Shown here piece after piece: positions 1 through 9,100 of a DNA stretch of 26,554 nt. The translations under genes were made by a program, and so were the position numbers. The DNA is from a bacterium (lineage in GTDB: Bacteria > Eremiobacterota > Eremiobacteria > Baltobacterales > Baltobacteraceae): NCBI GenBank assembly GCA_021784715.1, contig JAJYHP010000182.1, positions 1 to 26,554 of the forward strand, written 5' to 3'. The first letter of the stretch is position 1, and every line of letters begins with the position of its first letter. Below the pieces are notes generated by a model. That model had not been told where the DNA came from, ran no database searches, and saw only the letters and a list, made by a program, of their open reading frames with translations.

Positions 1-2
1 TC

Positions 3-701
3 TCGATGATCCGTCTCGCCAACGCCGCAGAGACGCTCACCACCTTGCGGCTCGCAAACGGCGGCGCCGCGCTCGCGCTGCTGGAGCGCTATTTGAAGCT
101 CCGCGGCTACGGCGACGAACGCACGCTGCTCATCGTCGGCGTTACCGGAGATCCCGACGGCGCCCGCTCCGCGCTCGCCGCGGCGCGCGATATCGCCGGC
201 GATTGCGGCGGCCTCTATTTCGGCACGCAACTCGGAAGGCGTTGGCAAAAGAATCGTTTTCGCGGCGTCTACCTTCGCAATGCCTTATGGGAGCGCGGCT
301 ACGCGGTCGATACCGTCGAGACCGCGGTCGACTGGCCGCGCGTTCGGGCGATGGTCGCCGCGATCGAGGGCGCGGCCTCGTCCTCGTTCGGGGGAGAAGC
401 GATGCACGGCTACACGCATCTCTCGCACGTCTACGCTCAAGGATCGAGCGTGTACAGCACCTTTATTTTTCGCATCGCGCCGACATACGAAGAGAACCTG
501 CAGCGCTGGCAACGGCTAAAGGCGGCGGTCAGCGAAGCGATCGTCGCCAACGGCGGCACGATCAGCCACCAACACGGCGTCGGCACCGACCATCGTCCCT
601 ACCTCGTTGCGGAGAAGGGACCGCTCGGCATCGCTGCGATGCGCGCGCTCTTTCGCGATTTCGATCCCGAAGCGATCATGAATCCGGGAAAATTGTGTTA
701 A
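3..701 (+). CDS. FAD-linked oxidase, alkyl-DHAP synthase-like, C-terminal part (5' end outside window)
   Basis: The visible 232 or so residues form the C-terminal half of a VAO-type flavoprotein (FAD-oxidase C domain). Near the end are the histidine-rich stretch ISHQHGVGTDH, as in alkyldihydroxyacetonephosphate synthases and GlcD-like oxidases, and the family terminus DPEAIMNPGKLC. Another His-rich segment (HGYTHLSHVY) lies in the middle. Family members are about 450-550 residues, so the FAD-binding PP-loop domain must lie upstream of the window; the first in-frame Met at base 6 is internal. The stop overlaps the GTG start of glpD by seven bases, so the two are translationally coupled. Known family role: exchange of the acyl group of acyl-DHAP for a fatty alcohol in ether-lipid synthesis, or oxidation of a 2-hydroxy acid. 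The operon with glpD favours a glycerol-phosphate/DHAP-linked substrate, but that is inference. Confidence 0.85.
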   Translation, partial: SMIRLANAAETLTTLRLANGGAALALLERYLKLRGYGDERTLLIVGVTGDPDGARSALAAARDIAGDCGGLYFGTQLGRRWQKNRFRGVYLRNALWERGYAVDTVETAVDWPRVRAMVAAIEGAASSSFGGEAMHGYTHLSHVYAQGSSVYSTFIFRIAPTYEENLQRWQRLKAAVSEAIVANGGTISHQHGVGTDHRPYLVAEKGPLGIAAMRALFRDFDPEAIMNPGKLC

Positions 702-2260
702 CGCCCACAAGCGCGCGCGCCGCCGCGATCGCGCGGCTCGACGAACCGTGGGACATCCTCGTCATCGGCGGCGGCATTACCGGCGCCGCCATTCTCTTCG
801 AAGCCGCGCGGCGCGGGCTCCGCGCCGTCCTTCTCGAGCGCAGCGACTTCGCTTCGGGTGCATCGAGTCGTTCTTCAAAACTCGTGCACGGCGGATTGCG
901 CTATCTCAAAGAGGGCAAATTCGCGCTCACGCGTGAATCGGTGCGCGAACGGGAAGCGTTGCTGCGTGATGCGCCCGGCCTCGTCGACCCGATGCACTTT
1001 CTCATGCCGCACTACCCCGGCGGCACGCCGAGCCCGCGAACCTTGGGCCTCGGGCTCGCGCTCTACGATCTCTTCGCCGGGCGAAAAACGCACCGCCGAC
1101 TCGATGCCGCCGAAACGCTGTTTCTCGCTCCGACGATCGAGAGCGCCGGGCTGCTCGGAGCACATGACTATCTCGACGCGACCACCGACGACGCGCGCCT
1201 CGTGCTCCGACTCATTCAGGAAGCGCGTGCCGCCGGCGCGACGGCGCTCAATTATATCGACGCACGCGAGCTGCTCGAACGCGACGGACGCGCGGTCGGC
1301 GTGCGCGCGACCGACACGATCGGCGGCGGAAGCGCGGAGGTGCGCGCGCGCGCAGTGATCAATGCCGGGGGCGCGAACGCCGATGCGCTACGATCGACGT
1401 TGGGGGTCGCGGCGAAATTGCGCCCGCTCCGCGGTAGCCATCTCATTCTCCCCGATTGGCGTTTGCCGCTCGCGCAGGCGATCGCGTTCGCGCATCCCCG
1501 CGACCGTCGCCCCGTTTTCGCCTATCCGTGGCTCGGCGTAACGCTCGTCGGCACGACCGATGTCGACCATACCACCGATCGAGGCAGCGAACCCTCGATC
1601 TCCGAGGACGAAACGCGCTATCTTCTCGAAGCACTCGCCTATCAGTTTCCCCACAGCGCCATCCAACGCGAAGACGCGATCGCGACGTTCGCAGGCGTGC
1701 GCCCCGTCATTCATAGCGGAGAGCGCGATCCGTCGAAAGAGCCTCGCGATAGTGCGATTTGGAGCGAACGCGGCCTCCTCACCGTCACGGGCGGCAAACT
1801 CACCACCTTCCGGCCAATGGCACTCGCGGCACTACGCGCGGTTGCCGACCGGCTCGACTCCTTCGATCTCGCCATGCGCCCGGCGTTCGAACGCTGCGAG
1901 TTCCCGCACGCGCCCGAGCTCTCGCTCGCCCAGCGGCGACGGCTCGCCGGCTGCTACGGTAATGCGGCGCAGTCTCTGCTGGATTTCGCTCCGCAGGGAG
2001 ATCGCGAAAGTATCGACGGCACCTCGACGCTCTGGGCCGAACTGCGATGGGCCGCCCGCAATGAAAGCGTGGAGCATCTCGATGACCTGCTGCTGCGGCG
2101 CACGCGGCTCGGGCTCGTCGCCCCACATTGCGAGCAACGGTGGTCGGCGCGTCTTCGCAACCTCTGCATGCAAGAACTCGGCTGGGACGACGCGCGCTTC
2201 GAACGTGAAACGCACGCCTACCGAGCCCTCCACGCCGCCTATTACGGAGCGCCGGCATGA
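695..2260 (+). CDS. glpD: FAD-dependent glycerol-3-phosphate dehydrogenase
   Basis: This 521-residue protein is close to the usual 500-560 of GlpD. It oxidises glycerol-3-phosphate to DHAP and passes electrons to the quinone pool at the inner membrane. An N-terminal Rossmann FAD motif GGGITG sits at residues 25-30, followed by the family-typical ASGASSRSSKLVHGGLRYL. The C-terminal FAD-contact motif GGKLTTFRPMA and a helical C-terminal domain (from about residue 390) are present. The same frame is open back to base 203, but that extension runs through the upstream oxidase gene and has no homology. The GTG at 695, overlapping the upstream stop, gives a normal N-terminus. The gene ends in an ATGA overlap with the FGGY kinase. 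No defects seen. Confidence 0.95.
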   Translation: MLTPTSARAAAIARLDEPWDILVIGGGITGAAILFEAARRGLRAVLLERSDFASGASSRSSKLVHGGLRYLKEGKFALTRESVREREALLRDAPGLVDPMHFLMPHYPGGTPSPRTLGLGLALYDLFAGRKTHRRLDAAETLFLAPTIESAGLLGAHDYLDATTDDARLVLRLIQEARAAGATALNYIDARELLERDGRAVGVRATDTIGGGSAEVRARAVINAGGANADALRSTLGVAAKLRPLRGSHLILPDWRLPLAQAIAFAHPRDRRPVFAYPWLGVTLVGTTDVDHTTDRGSEPSISEDETRYLLEALAYQFPHSAIQREDAIATFAGVRPVIHSGERDPSKEPRDSAIWSERGLLTVTGGKLTTFRPMALAALRAVADRLDSFDLAMRPAFERCEFPHAPELSLAQRRRLAGCYGNAAQSLLDFAPQGDRESIDGTSTLWAELRWAARNESVEHLDDLLLRRTRLGLVAPHCEQRWSARLRNLCMQELGWDDARFERETHAYRALHAAYYGAPA

Positions 2261-3807
2261 ATCGCGATCTCGTTCTCGCGATCGATAACGGCACGCAGAG
2301 CGTGCGTGCGTTACTTTTCGACGCGCGCGGTACGCTCGTCGCCAAGGCGCGCGTACCGCTCGACGATTACACGATCTCGGCGCCCGGGTGGCACGAACAC
2401 GATCCCAACGCATTTTGGGAGAGCCTCTCGCAAGCGTGCCGGGAACTGCTCGCCGAGCAAGCTTCATTCGCGCAGCGTATCGCCGCCGTCGCCGTGACGA
2501 CGCAGCGCGGCACCGTGGTGAATCTCGATCGTTCCGGGCGGCCGCTGCGCCCGGCGATCACCTGGCTCGATCAACGGAAGAGCCCGCAGATACCGGCGCT
2601 ACCGCTGCATTGGCGCATTGCATTCGGGCTCGCGGGCGTCGGCGACACGGTGCGGTATTTTCAACGCGAAGCCGAGGCGAACTGGATCGCACAGTGCGAA
2701 CCGGAGATTTGGGAACGGACCGATAAATATCTTCTCCTCTCCGGCTACCTGCTCTATCGGCTCACCGGCGAATTCATCGATTCCGTCGGTTCGCAAGTCG
2801 GCTATCTGCCCTTTGATTTTCGCGCGCTCACGTGGGCGAAGCCGAGCGATTGGAAATGGAACGCGATGCCGATACGCCCGTCGATGTTGCCGCAATTGCT
2901 CGAGCCCGGAGCGATCGGCGGAGCGATTCACGATGCGGCCTCCGCCGCAACCGGAATTCCGCGCGGAACGCCGGTCGTTATGGCCGCCGCCGATAAGGCC
3001 TGCGAAGTGCTCGGTGCGGGTTGTAACGTGCCGACGCTCGGCGCGCTCAGTTATGGAACCACCGCAACGATCAATACGCTCTCGCACCGCTATCTTGAGG
3101 CCACGCCGTTCGTTCCACCCTATCCGGCGGCGGTACCGCACGCGTATACAACCGAAGTGCAAATTTTTCGCGGTTATTGGATGGTGAACTGGTTTAAAGA
3201 ACAGTTCGGCCATCTCGAACAACGAGCGGCAGCTGAGAGCGGGGCTCCAGTCGAGAGTTATTTCGATGCACTAGTGGAGTCGGTTCCGCCCGGCTCGATG
3301 GGCCTGATGCTCCAGCCCTATTGGACCCCCGGCATTCGCATGCCCGAAGCGAAGGGCGCGATCGTCGGCTTCGGCGACGTGCACACACGGGCGCACCTCT
3401 ATCGCGCGATTCTCGAAGGGCTCGCATTCGCGTTACGCGACGGGCTCGAACGTATCGAACGCCGGAGCGGCGTATCGGTTACGAGCCTGCGCGTCGCGGG
3501 CGGCGGCTCCCAGAGCGATGCCGCGCTACAACTCACCGCCGACGTCTTCGGGCTTCCTACGTCCCGCCCGCATCTCTACGAAACGTCGGGACTCGGGGCG
3601 GCGATCGACGCCTCCGTTGCCCTTGGCTGGCACGCCGATTTTGCGACGGCGGCGGCAACGATGACCCGCAGCGCGCGCACGTTCGAGCCGGATCGGAAAA
3701 CGCACGAACTCTACAACGAGCTCTACGAGAGCGTCTACCGACGCTTATACGGTCGTTTAGCGCCGCTCTATCGCGCTATCCGACGCATTACCGGATATCC
3801 GTCGTAG
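2257..3807 (+). CDS. FGGY-family carbohydrate/polyol kinase
   Basis: This 516-residue protein has both FGGY ATPase-fold halves. Seen are the N-terminal phosphate-1 motif AIDNGTQSVRALLFD (Asp10), the catalytic-base segment AAADKACEVLGAG with Asp246 (equivalent to GlpK Asp245), the phosphate-2 motif LSYGTTATIN, and the adenosine motif RVAGGGSQSDA. In glycerol kinase the glycerol-binding pair lies in NQRET; here the aligned stretch is TQRGT, so Arg is kept but Glu84 is replaced by Gly. The protein is therefore probably not a canonical GlpK, though its operon with glpD suggests that it phosphorylates glycerol or a related polyol to feed GlpD. Xylulokinase-like activity is the alternative. It starts by ATGA overlap with glpD. 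Confidence 0.88.
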   Translation: MNRDLVLAIDNGTQSVRALLFDARGTLVAKARVPLDDYTISAPGWHEHDPNAFWESLSQACRELLAEQASFAQRIAAVAVTTQRGTVVNLDRSGRPLRPAITWLDQRKSPQIPALPLHWRIAFGLAGVGDTVRYFQREAEANWIAQCEPEIWERTDKYLLLSGYLLYRLTGEFIDSVGSQVGYLPFDFRALTWAKPSDWKWNAMPIRPSMLPQLLEPGAIGGAIHDAASAATGIPRGTPVVMAAADKACEVLGAGCNVPTLGALSYGTTATINTLSHRYLEATPFVPPYPAAVPHAYTTEVQIFRGYWMVNWFKEQFGHLEQRAAAESGAPVESYFDALVESVPPGSMGLMLQPYWTPGIRMPEAKGAIVGFGDVHTRAHLYRAILEGLAFALRDGLERIERRSGVSVTSLRVAGGGSQSDAALQLTADVFGLPTSRPHLYETSGLGAAIDASVALGWHADFATAAATMTRSARTFEPDRKTHELYNELYESVYRRLYGRLAPLYRAIRRITGYPS

Positions 3808-3829
3808 GCGCCCCTAATACTATGGTGCC
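3807..3829 (+). terminator. weak hairpin after the FGGY kinase
   Basis: GGCGCC (3807-3812) can pair with GGTGCC (3824-3829), with one G-U wobble and an 11-base loop, just after the kinase stop. No T-tract follows, so it is at best a weak or factor-dependent terminator. Confidence 0.25.
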
Positions 3830-3861
3830 GACGGTTAGAGGAAAATAAATCGCGGCGCGGG

Positions 3862-3876
3862 TACTATTTCGCGGTG
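3862..3876 (+). promoter_or_regulatory. candidate -10 box for a leaderless start
   Basis: TACTAT (3862-3867), a good TANNNT -10 element, ends six bases before the GTG start codon at 3874. No Shine-Dalgarno sequence lies between them. This spacing would put the transcription start on the start codon, the arrangement of leaderless mRNAs. A -35 element is not convincing. Confidence 0.4.
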
Positions 3877-5034
3877 CGAAAGGTTGTGCTTTGCCTTCTT
3901 ATCGCCGTGTTCGCGACTACGACTGACGTAACCGCGCATTCTCGTGTGTCCTTCGATCCACAACGGTTCTACCACCGGATCGTCGCCGCCGAGCTTTCCG
4001 AAAACCCAAATATCGCTTCGAATAAAACCTTCACCGCGGACTACGCCTCGCTCTTCGGCTGCTCGAAGGCAACGCCCGCAAACCCATCCGCCAAAACGAC
4101 ATCCCCCGCTGCGCTCGTCGAAACCCTAAAAAGAGCCCCCTCATTCGTCACGTATTCGCGGAACATCCATCTGGAGCGAGAGGGGAATCGCCTGACCGTG
4201 GGGCCGACCCTCGCCTACGACGAGTCCTCGGTTCTGCTCGGCACCGACCTCAGCGGCCTCGACGAAAAAACTCCGTGGCACACGTGCGGACCGATCGATT
4301 GGAAAGACGGAGCGTTCCCGCAAGACGTGACCCTCGTCGTCGACAACCCTCAGTCGCTGCGCGCCGTCAACGTGCCTATAAGCAAAGCCCGACTCGCAAA
4401 GAACACGCAGCTTCGCATTCGCGCAAAGATCGTCTCCGTCGATGCATCCGACCCCCAGGACGTCGTGGCGCACGCCATGCTCGACGCCTTTACCGTCCTC
4501 GGTGGGAATCGACACACCGTCGCGCTCCAACATTGGACCGCATCCGGGGCTTTTGCCGTCGCCAAATCCTCACCGTTAACGTGCTTCATAAAGGGAGCCC
4601 CATGGCTGACTCCGGTCGCCTTAGATGGGAACTCGTACGTGCACGCGCGCATCGTCATGACGGCGAACGAACGACTGCTCCTCGATCCCGAGGAGTTCGA
4701 CGCAATTATTCATACGAACAAAGCCACATTTACCTCCTTCGGATATTCGAAACTGCTTCCATTTTACGATAATCTCGGCCACGACCTTATGAGCGGTCGC
4801 GATGCCATCGACGCAGCCCTTCAGTCGCTCACCCCCAACGATCCAGGCCAAAGCACAACCTCGATTCCACAGATCAAACTCGGACAGGACTTCGGCTTCG
4901 TTCAGTTGATCGAACTAGACAAAGGTCAGAGCGCTCGCTGGATTATTTCATTCCAAGTTCATGGAGTTCACCGAAGCGCCCACCTTTTAACGCTACGCTG
5001 GGGTAACTTTACAACGTGCTTGCCAAAACATTAA
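3874..5034 (+). CDS. secreted four-cysteine protein A (paralogue of the next gene)
   Basis: This 386-residue protein begins with a cleavable-looking signal peptide (MRKVVLCLLIAVFATTTDVTA), so it is probably periplasmic or secreted. I do not recognise a named family. It is clearly a diverged tandem paralogue of the next gene. Four cysteines match in order and context: Cys63 (FGCSK), Cys138 (PWHTCG), Cys237 (PLTCFI) and Cys382 (TTCLP). A middle segment ending in VDNPQSL aligns with IDNTGTL in the partner, and a beta-rich region after Cys237 also aligns. The even number of conserved Cys in an exported protein suggests two disulfides. The start is GTG. The 3' end overlaps the next start by 19 bases, placing it in one operon with the CHAT protease. 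It could be a substrate, inhibitor or sensor partner of that protease; this is inference from position only. Confidence 0.8.
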   Translation: MRKVVLCLLIAVFATTTDVTAHSRVSFDPQRFYHRIVAAELSENPNIASNKTFTADYASLFGCSKATPANPSAKTTSPAALVETLKRAPSFVTYSRNIHLEREGNRLTVGPTLAYDESSVLLGTDLSGLDEKTPWHTCGPIDWKDGAFPQDVTLVVDNPQSLRAVNVPISKARLAKNTQLRIRAKIVSVDASDPQDVVAHAMLDAFTVLGGNRHTVALQHWTASGAFAVAKSSPLTCFIKGAPWLTPVALDGNSYVHARIVMTANERLLLDPEEFDAIIHTNKATFTSFGYSKLLPFYDNLGHDLMSGRDAIDAALQSLTPNDPGQSTTSIPQIKLGQDFGFVQLIELDKGQSARWIISFQVHGVHRSAHLLTLRWGNFTTCLPKH

Positions 5035-6182
5035 CGTTATCGCTACTTTTAATGCTCGCCGCGAGCGCAACTTCGAGCGCGCAGGTGGCCGACGCGCAGA
5101 CCTTGCGGCAAACGTATGCGACCTACGTCAGTTTGGAGGTCCGACAACTTCCACTCATCCTTCAGGACGACCGCTTCGTGCGCGATTACGGACTTTTAAT
5201 GTTCTGTCGCTCGAAATATCAAAAACGGCATGCGGATCGATTTATCGCCCAATGGCGTCGCGAGCTCGAACGTCAGGCCGCAACCGAACAGCGTCGCAGG
5301 TTGACGATAACGTTCACTATTCCAGCCCTGTCGTACGATCCGCAACAAGGCGGGTTCCCATTTGCGATGGCCGTTGCATCGCTCTCCCACCAGAGCGTCT
5401 ACTCCCTCACGACGGGAGATATTACGGGCGGGGCGCCCTGGCCGAATTGCGGCGTTCCGAATTGGCGAGACTCGGCGTTACCGAAGTCGGCAACCATTTA
5501 TATCGACAACACCGGAACGCTCTCGCTTCTGCCCGTCGCGCGCGATCGCGCGGCTGCCGTCGCAAAAAGAATGGGCGACGCGCGGCTCGTCACCATTCGC
5601 GCGATCGTAAAGCCGGAACGACTCAATTTTCGGAGCGATGCCGTCGCCGCCGTCATGCAGCGTTTTGCCGCGTACGCGGGCCCGGAAGCCCGCGGCGGCG
5701 CCGTCGAGGTCTGGCCGAACCGGAACGATCGACACGTTTTCCCATTGGTTTGTAGAATTGAACGAACGTGGATGACGGGGACCGGCGAAACCGTCAATTA
5801 CCAGCCGTATTTGCACGTACGTCTCTTGATATCCGTTCGCCGGCCGATCGCGATCCGCCCCGATCAATTTCTCGTTCACCTCTCATATAGACGAGGTGGA
5901 TTCGTCGATGAATCCGGTATCGATGCCGAAGCACCGGACGTTCGCGATTTTACCGGCAAACGAACGGACGTATCCTCCGTGAGCCGGTCGGAAGATCTTG
6001 GATTAAACTATATTACCGGTCTTCCGGCCGGGCCGGGAGCGAAATATATTTGGGTAATCACGTTCCCGCTACTTCCCTTCGTGCACTATACCCCTACCAT
6101 CGGCAACCTCATTTGGAACGATGCGGCGGATCACCCCTGCCTTCCCATCAAGGCATCATCGACGAAAATTATTAAAACGTAA
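5016..6182 (+). CDS. secreted four-cysteine protein B (paralogue of the previous gene)
   Basis: This 388-residue protein has an N-terminal signal peptide (MLAKTLTLSLLLMLAASATS, then SSAQ). It shares size, signal and all four cysteines with the upstream gene: Cys64 (MFCRSK), Cys145 (PWPNCG), Cys246 (PLVCRI) and Cys375 (HPCLP). Other shared features are a PW-x(2)-CG-x(2)-W core followed by a beta strand ending in DN, and a hydrophobic strand block after Cys246 (YLHVRLLISV against YVHARIVMTA). No known domain is recognised. The GTG start lies inside the preceding gene, and the stop TAA shares its last base with the ATG of the CHAT gene (TAATG), indicating coupled translation. A family of secreted disulfide proteins tied to the CHAT protease is the natural reading; function is unknown. 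Confidence 0.8.
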   Translation: MLAKTLTLSLLLMLAASATSSAQVADAQTLRQTYATYVSLEVRQLPLILQDDRFVRDYGLLMFCRSKYQKRHADRFIAQWRRELERQAATEQRRRLTITFTIPALSYDPQQGGFPFAMAVASLSHQSVYSLTTGDITGGAPWPNCGVPNWRDSALPKSATIYIDNTGTLSLLPVARDRAAAVAKRMGDARLVTIRAIVKPERLNFRSDAVAAVMQRFAAYAGPEARGGAVEVWPNRNDRHVFPLVCRIERTWMTGTGETVNYQPYLHVRLLISVRRPIAIRPDQFLVHLSYRRGGFVDESGIDAEAPDVRDFTGKRTDVSSVSRSEDLGLNYITGLPAGPGAKYIWVITFPLLPFVHYTPTIGNLIWNDAADHPCLPIKASSTKIIKT

Positions 6183-9100
6183 TGCACCGTCGGTTTGTAG
6201 CAGTCGCTGCAACGTGCCTCGCTATTTTCTTATTGACGCGATCTGCCCAACCGATTCCGCTCGACGACGCTACCCTCTTGGGGTCGCCGCGAGCCGAGCG
6301 ACTCGCCGCGCTGGCCGCCTATTCCGACAATCACCTGCAGCGTGCCGCGACCGGCTTTCGCTCCTGCATTCGGGACGCCGACGGACAAAACGACCGTTTG
6401 GACGAGGCTCGCTGCGATATCGGCATGGCCCGGGTCGAGATCGCCGGCCGACGCATCGCCGACGCCGTTCCGTATGCCGTGCGCGCCCTCGCTCTCCTTT
6501 CATCGGGGACGCCCGATATTTCCGCGGCTTCGATCTCCTACGGGGCCGGAGCGACGCTGCTCCGGGCCGGCCGCGCGAAAGAAGCCGTCGGCATATTTAC
6601 CAGGGGCCTCTCGTTCGTCTCCGGTAATGGGCACGCCATAGATTATTACTGGCAGGGCCGCTTGCAGAACGGCATCGCTCGCGCATTTCTCGACCTGCAC
6701 GAGTACTCCAAGGCCGCCCCGCACGCAGCGACGGCGGCGGCAATGATCCTCAAAGACCCCCAATTGAACGTCGCCGAACTCTCCGTTTTGGAAAATTCGG
6801 GGGAAGTCGCGTGGGGCTTTCATCACTACGTGTCGGCTCTGTCGACGTTCTCCCAGGCCTACGGGGTACTGAAGAATCCGCGCTTTCGGGTGCGCCCGGT
6901 CGACCGTCTCGAAGAATCTTCGGTCGTCGAACGCTTGGCCTATGCCTCCGGCGATGCGAACCTTCAACTCCGCCGCGCCACCGCCGCCTTAACGACTCTC
7001 GCCGATTGTCGTCAAGCGTCACGAACTTCCGTTCGTCGCCTTTGCAATTTGGATGCCGGCGAGGCATTACTTGAAGGCGGACACGCTCGCGCCTCTGCGG
7101 CGATCTTCACCAGCCTGCAATCGGCCCGAAGCGGATTACCGACGGACGAACGCATCTGGCTGGATTATCTCACGGCCATGGCCTCGCTCGACACCGGCGA
7201 TGGAATTGGGGCGGCCTCCGCAAGCCGCCAAGCACTCTTTCAATTGAAAGGCCGCTCGGTAACGCCGTTTTGGAGGGCCCTCGGATACTTTACCGCCTAC
7301 GTGACCGCACGCACGGTACGACCGCTTTTATGCGGCAACATGCCGCGTTGCGCGAGGGGCTACTATCGCAGTGCATTAACTCAATGGAAGTTGCTGAATT
7401 TCACGAAGGTGCGCCGTTACCGACGGTTATTGGCCTCGGTCGATGCATTCGACAGCGCGGCGCTTCTCGACGCACAAGTCGATCGCGGGGGGAGAGCGGA
7501 TCGTCGCGCCTCGCGTTTCGAGCGTGCCGCCCTCCGAGAGGCACGTAACGGCGATCTCCAGGCGGCTGTCGTTTCCTTTACCGAAGGAGCCCGCGAACGC
7601 CTGGCTCGTCGCGACGTTCGTGGAGCGCTTCGGGATGCGAGGAGCGCCGTGCGCTGGGCGGCAAACATCGATTGGAGATCGCGCTGGATCGCCGCGCGCG
7701 TCGAAGTCCTCGCCGACGAGGCCGCTGATTCTCCCGTCGCGGCAGCACGCACCTGTGCCTCTTCGCTGCTTCGCTTAGAAAAAGAGCGCTCTCGAGCCGC
7801 ATTTTATGCGCGGTGGAACCCACAGTTACGAATCGATTCGATCGACCTTGGGGTCTCGAGCTTGAACGCCATTTATTCCGACTGCGAATCTCAGCTCATG
7901 ATCGGCCACCGTGCGGATCCCGATTTCGAGCGACTCGCCGTCCAATTATTCAACGACAATGTGGGACGGCGTGCGTTCGATGCCATATCGCGGAGCGGAG
8001 CCCTCCACATTGCGGGGGTCCCCAATACGACGCTCGATCGTTTGCGCTCGCTCGCCGAACGATATATTAACGCGAAAAATGCCGTCGACGCTGCCGCCGT
8101 GCGGGTGCAGCTGCATCGCGAGGAGAGCGCGCTCTCGGTTCGATTTCCTCAGCTTTCGGCAATAATGCTCCCCCAAGCGTTTTCCCATCCAGGCAGTTGG
8201 CAACGAAGCTTAACGTCGGACGAAGCGATGCTCGTCGACGATATATCGGGAAACTCCCTAAACGTGTGGATCATCACTCCAAGGTCAATACGCGGCGTAC
8301 GGATGACCGATATCGTTCCAACCCTCCGTCGCCGGGTAGATGCGATAAATACCATCGTACGTCGCATCGAACGCTCCGGGCGAGCCCGCCGTCGGGTCGA
8401 GGCGAAGGAGCGCGCCGGTTACGACGAAGCGGCGCAAGCGCTCGCGCGGCTCCTATTGCCGCCGTCGATTGCCGGCTCGCTCGCGCGGTATCGCCACGTC
8501 TTCGTAATTCCAACGGGTTTTCTCTATCGTATCAGTTATGCGACGCTACGTTGGCGACATCGGTACCTCGCGCAGAGCATCGATCTGGCCTATCTCTCTT
8601 CCCCTTCTCTCCTTCCCCTCATACGGCGAGCGGAGCTCGCCGAAAAGGCCAAGCGGGATCGATCCTGGTTCGTCGCGTTCGCCGATCCGCTTCTTTCGGC
8701 GTCCGGGCGCACGAACGACCCAACCCGAAGCGGCAACGCCCTAACCCTTCGGCTGCCACCCCTTCCGGATACGGCAATTGAGGCCCGCCGCGCGGCGCAC
8801 TATTTCCCCTCTCGAGGGAATTTTCGGATTTTATCGCGAGCCAAAGCAAGCGACGCATCTCTTATGCATTTAAACGAGGATGGCTTACTCGCACGATACC
8901 GTTATATATTATTTGCCACCCACGGCGTGGTGGCGGCGAGACCGAACCGGGGCCCGCGCCCATATATCGTGCTCTCTCATCCGAACCTCAGCACGGGATC
9001 CGGGCTTCTCGGAGTGAGCGACGTCATGAAGCTCCGCCTCAACGCGCGAATGGTCATGCTCTCCACCTGCGACAGCGGGTTTTCGTACACGAGCGCCCAC

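Noticed and set aside
203..694. Long N-terminal extension of the GlpD frame
   Set aside because: It runs through the FAD oxidase gene in another frame, is Arg-rich with no GlpD similarity, and the GTG at 695 gives the normal family start.
1800..2467. Minus-strand open frames of 180-210 codons across glpD
   Set aside because: They are Arg/Ala-rich shadows of high-GC coding DNA with no domain pattern; glpD on the other strand is certain.
2257..3807. Naming the FGGY kinase glpK
   Set aside because: The glycerol-binding Glu of GlpK is Gly here; operon context alone does not justify the symbol.
8619..8858. Small open frames on either strand inside the CHAT gene
   Set aside because: They lie inside strongly supported CHAT coding sequence and show no protein family pattern.
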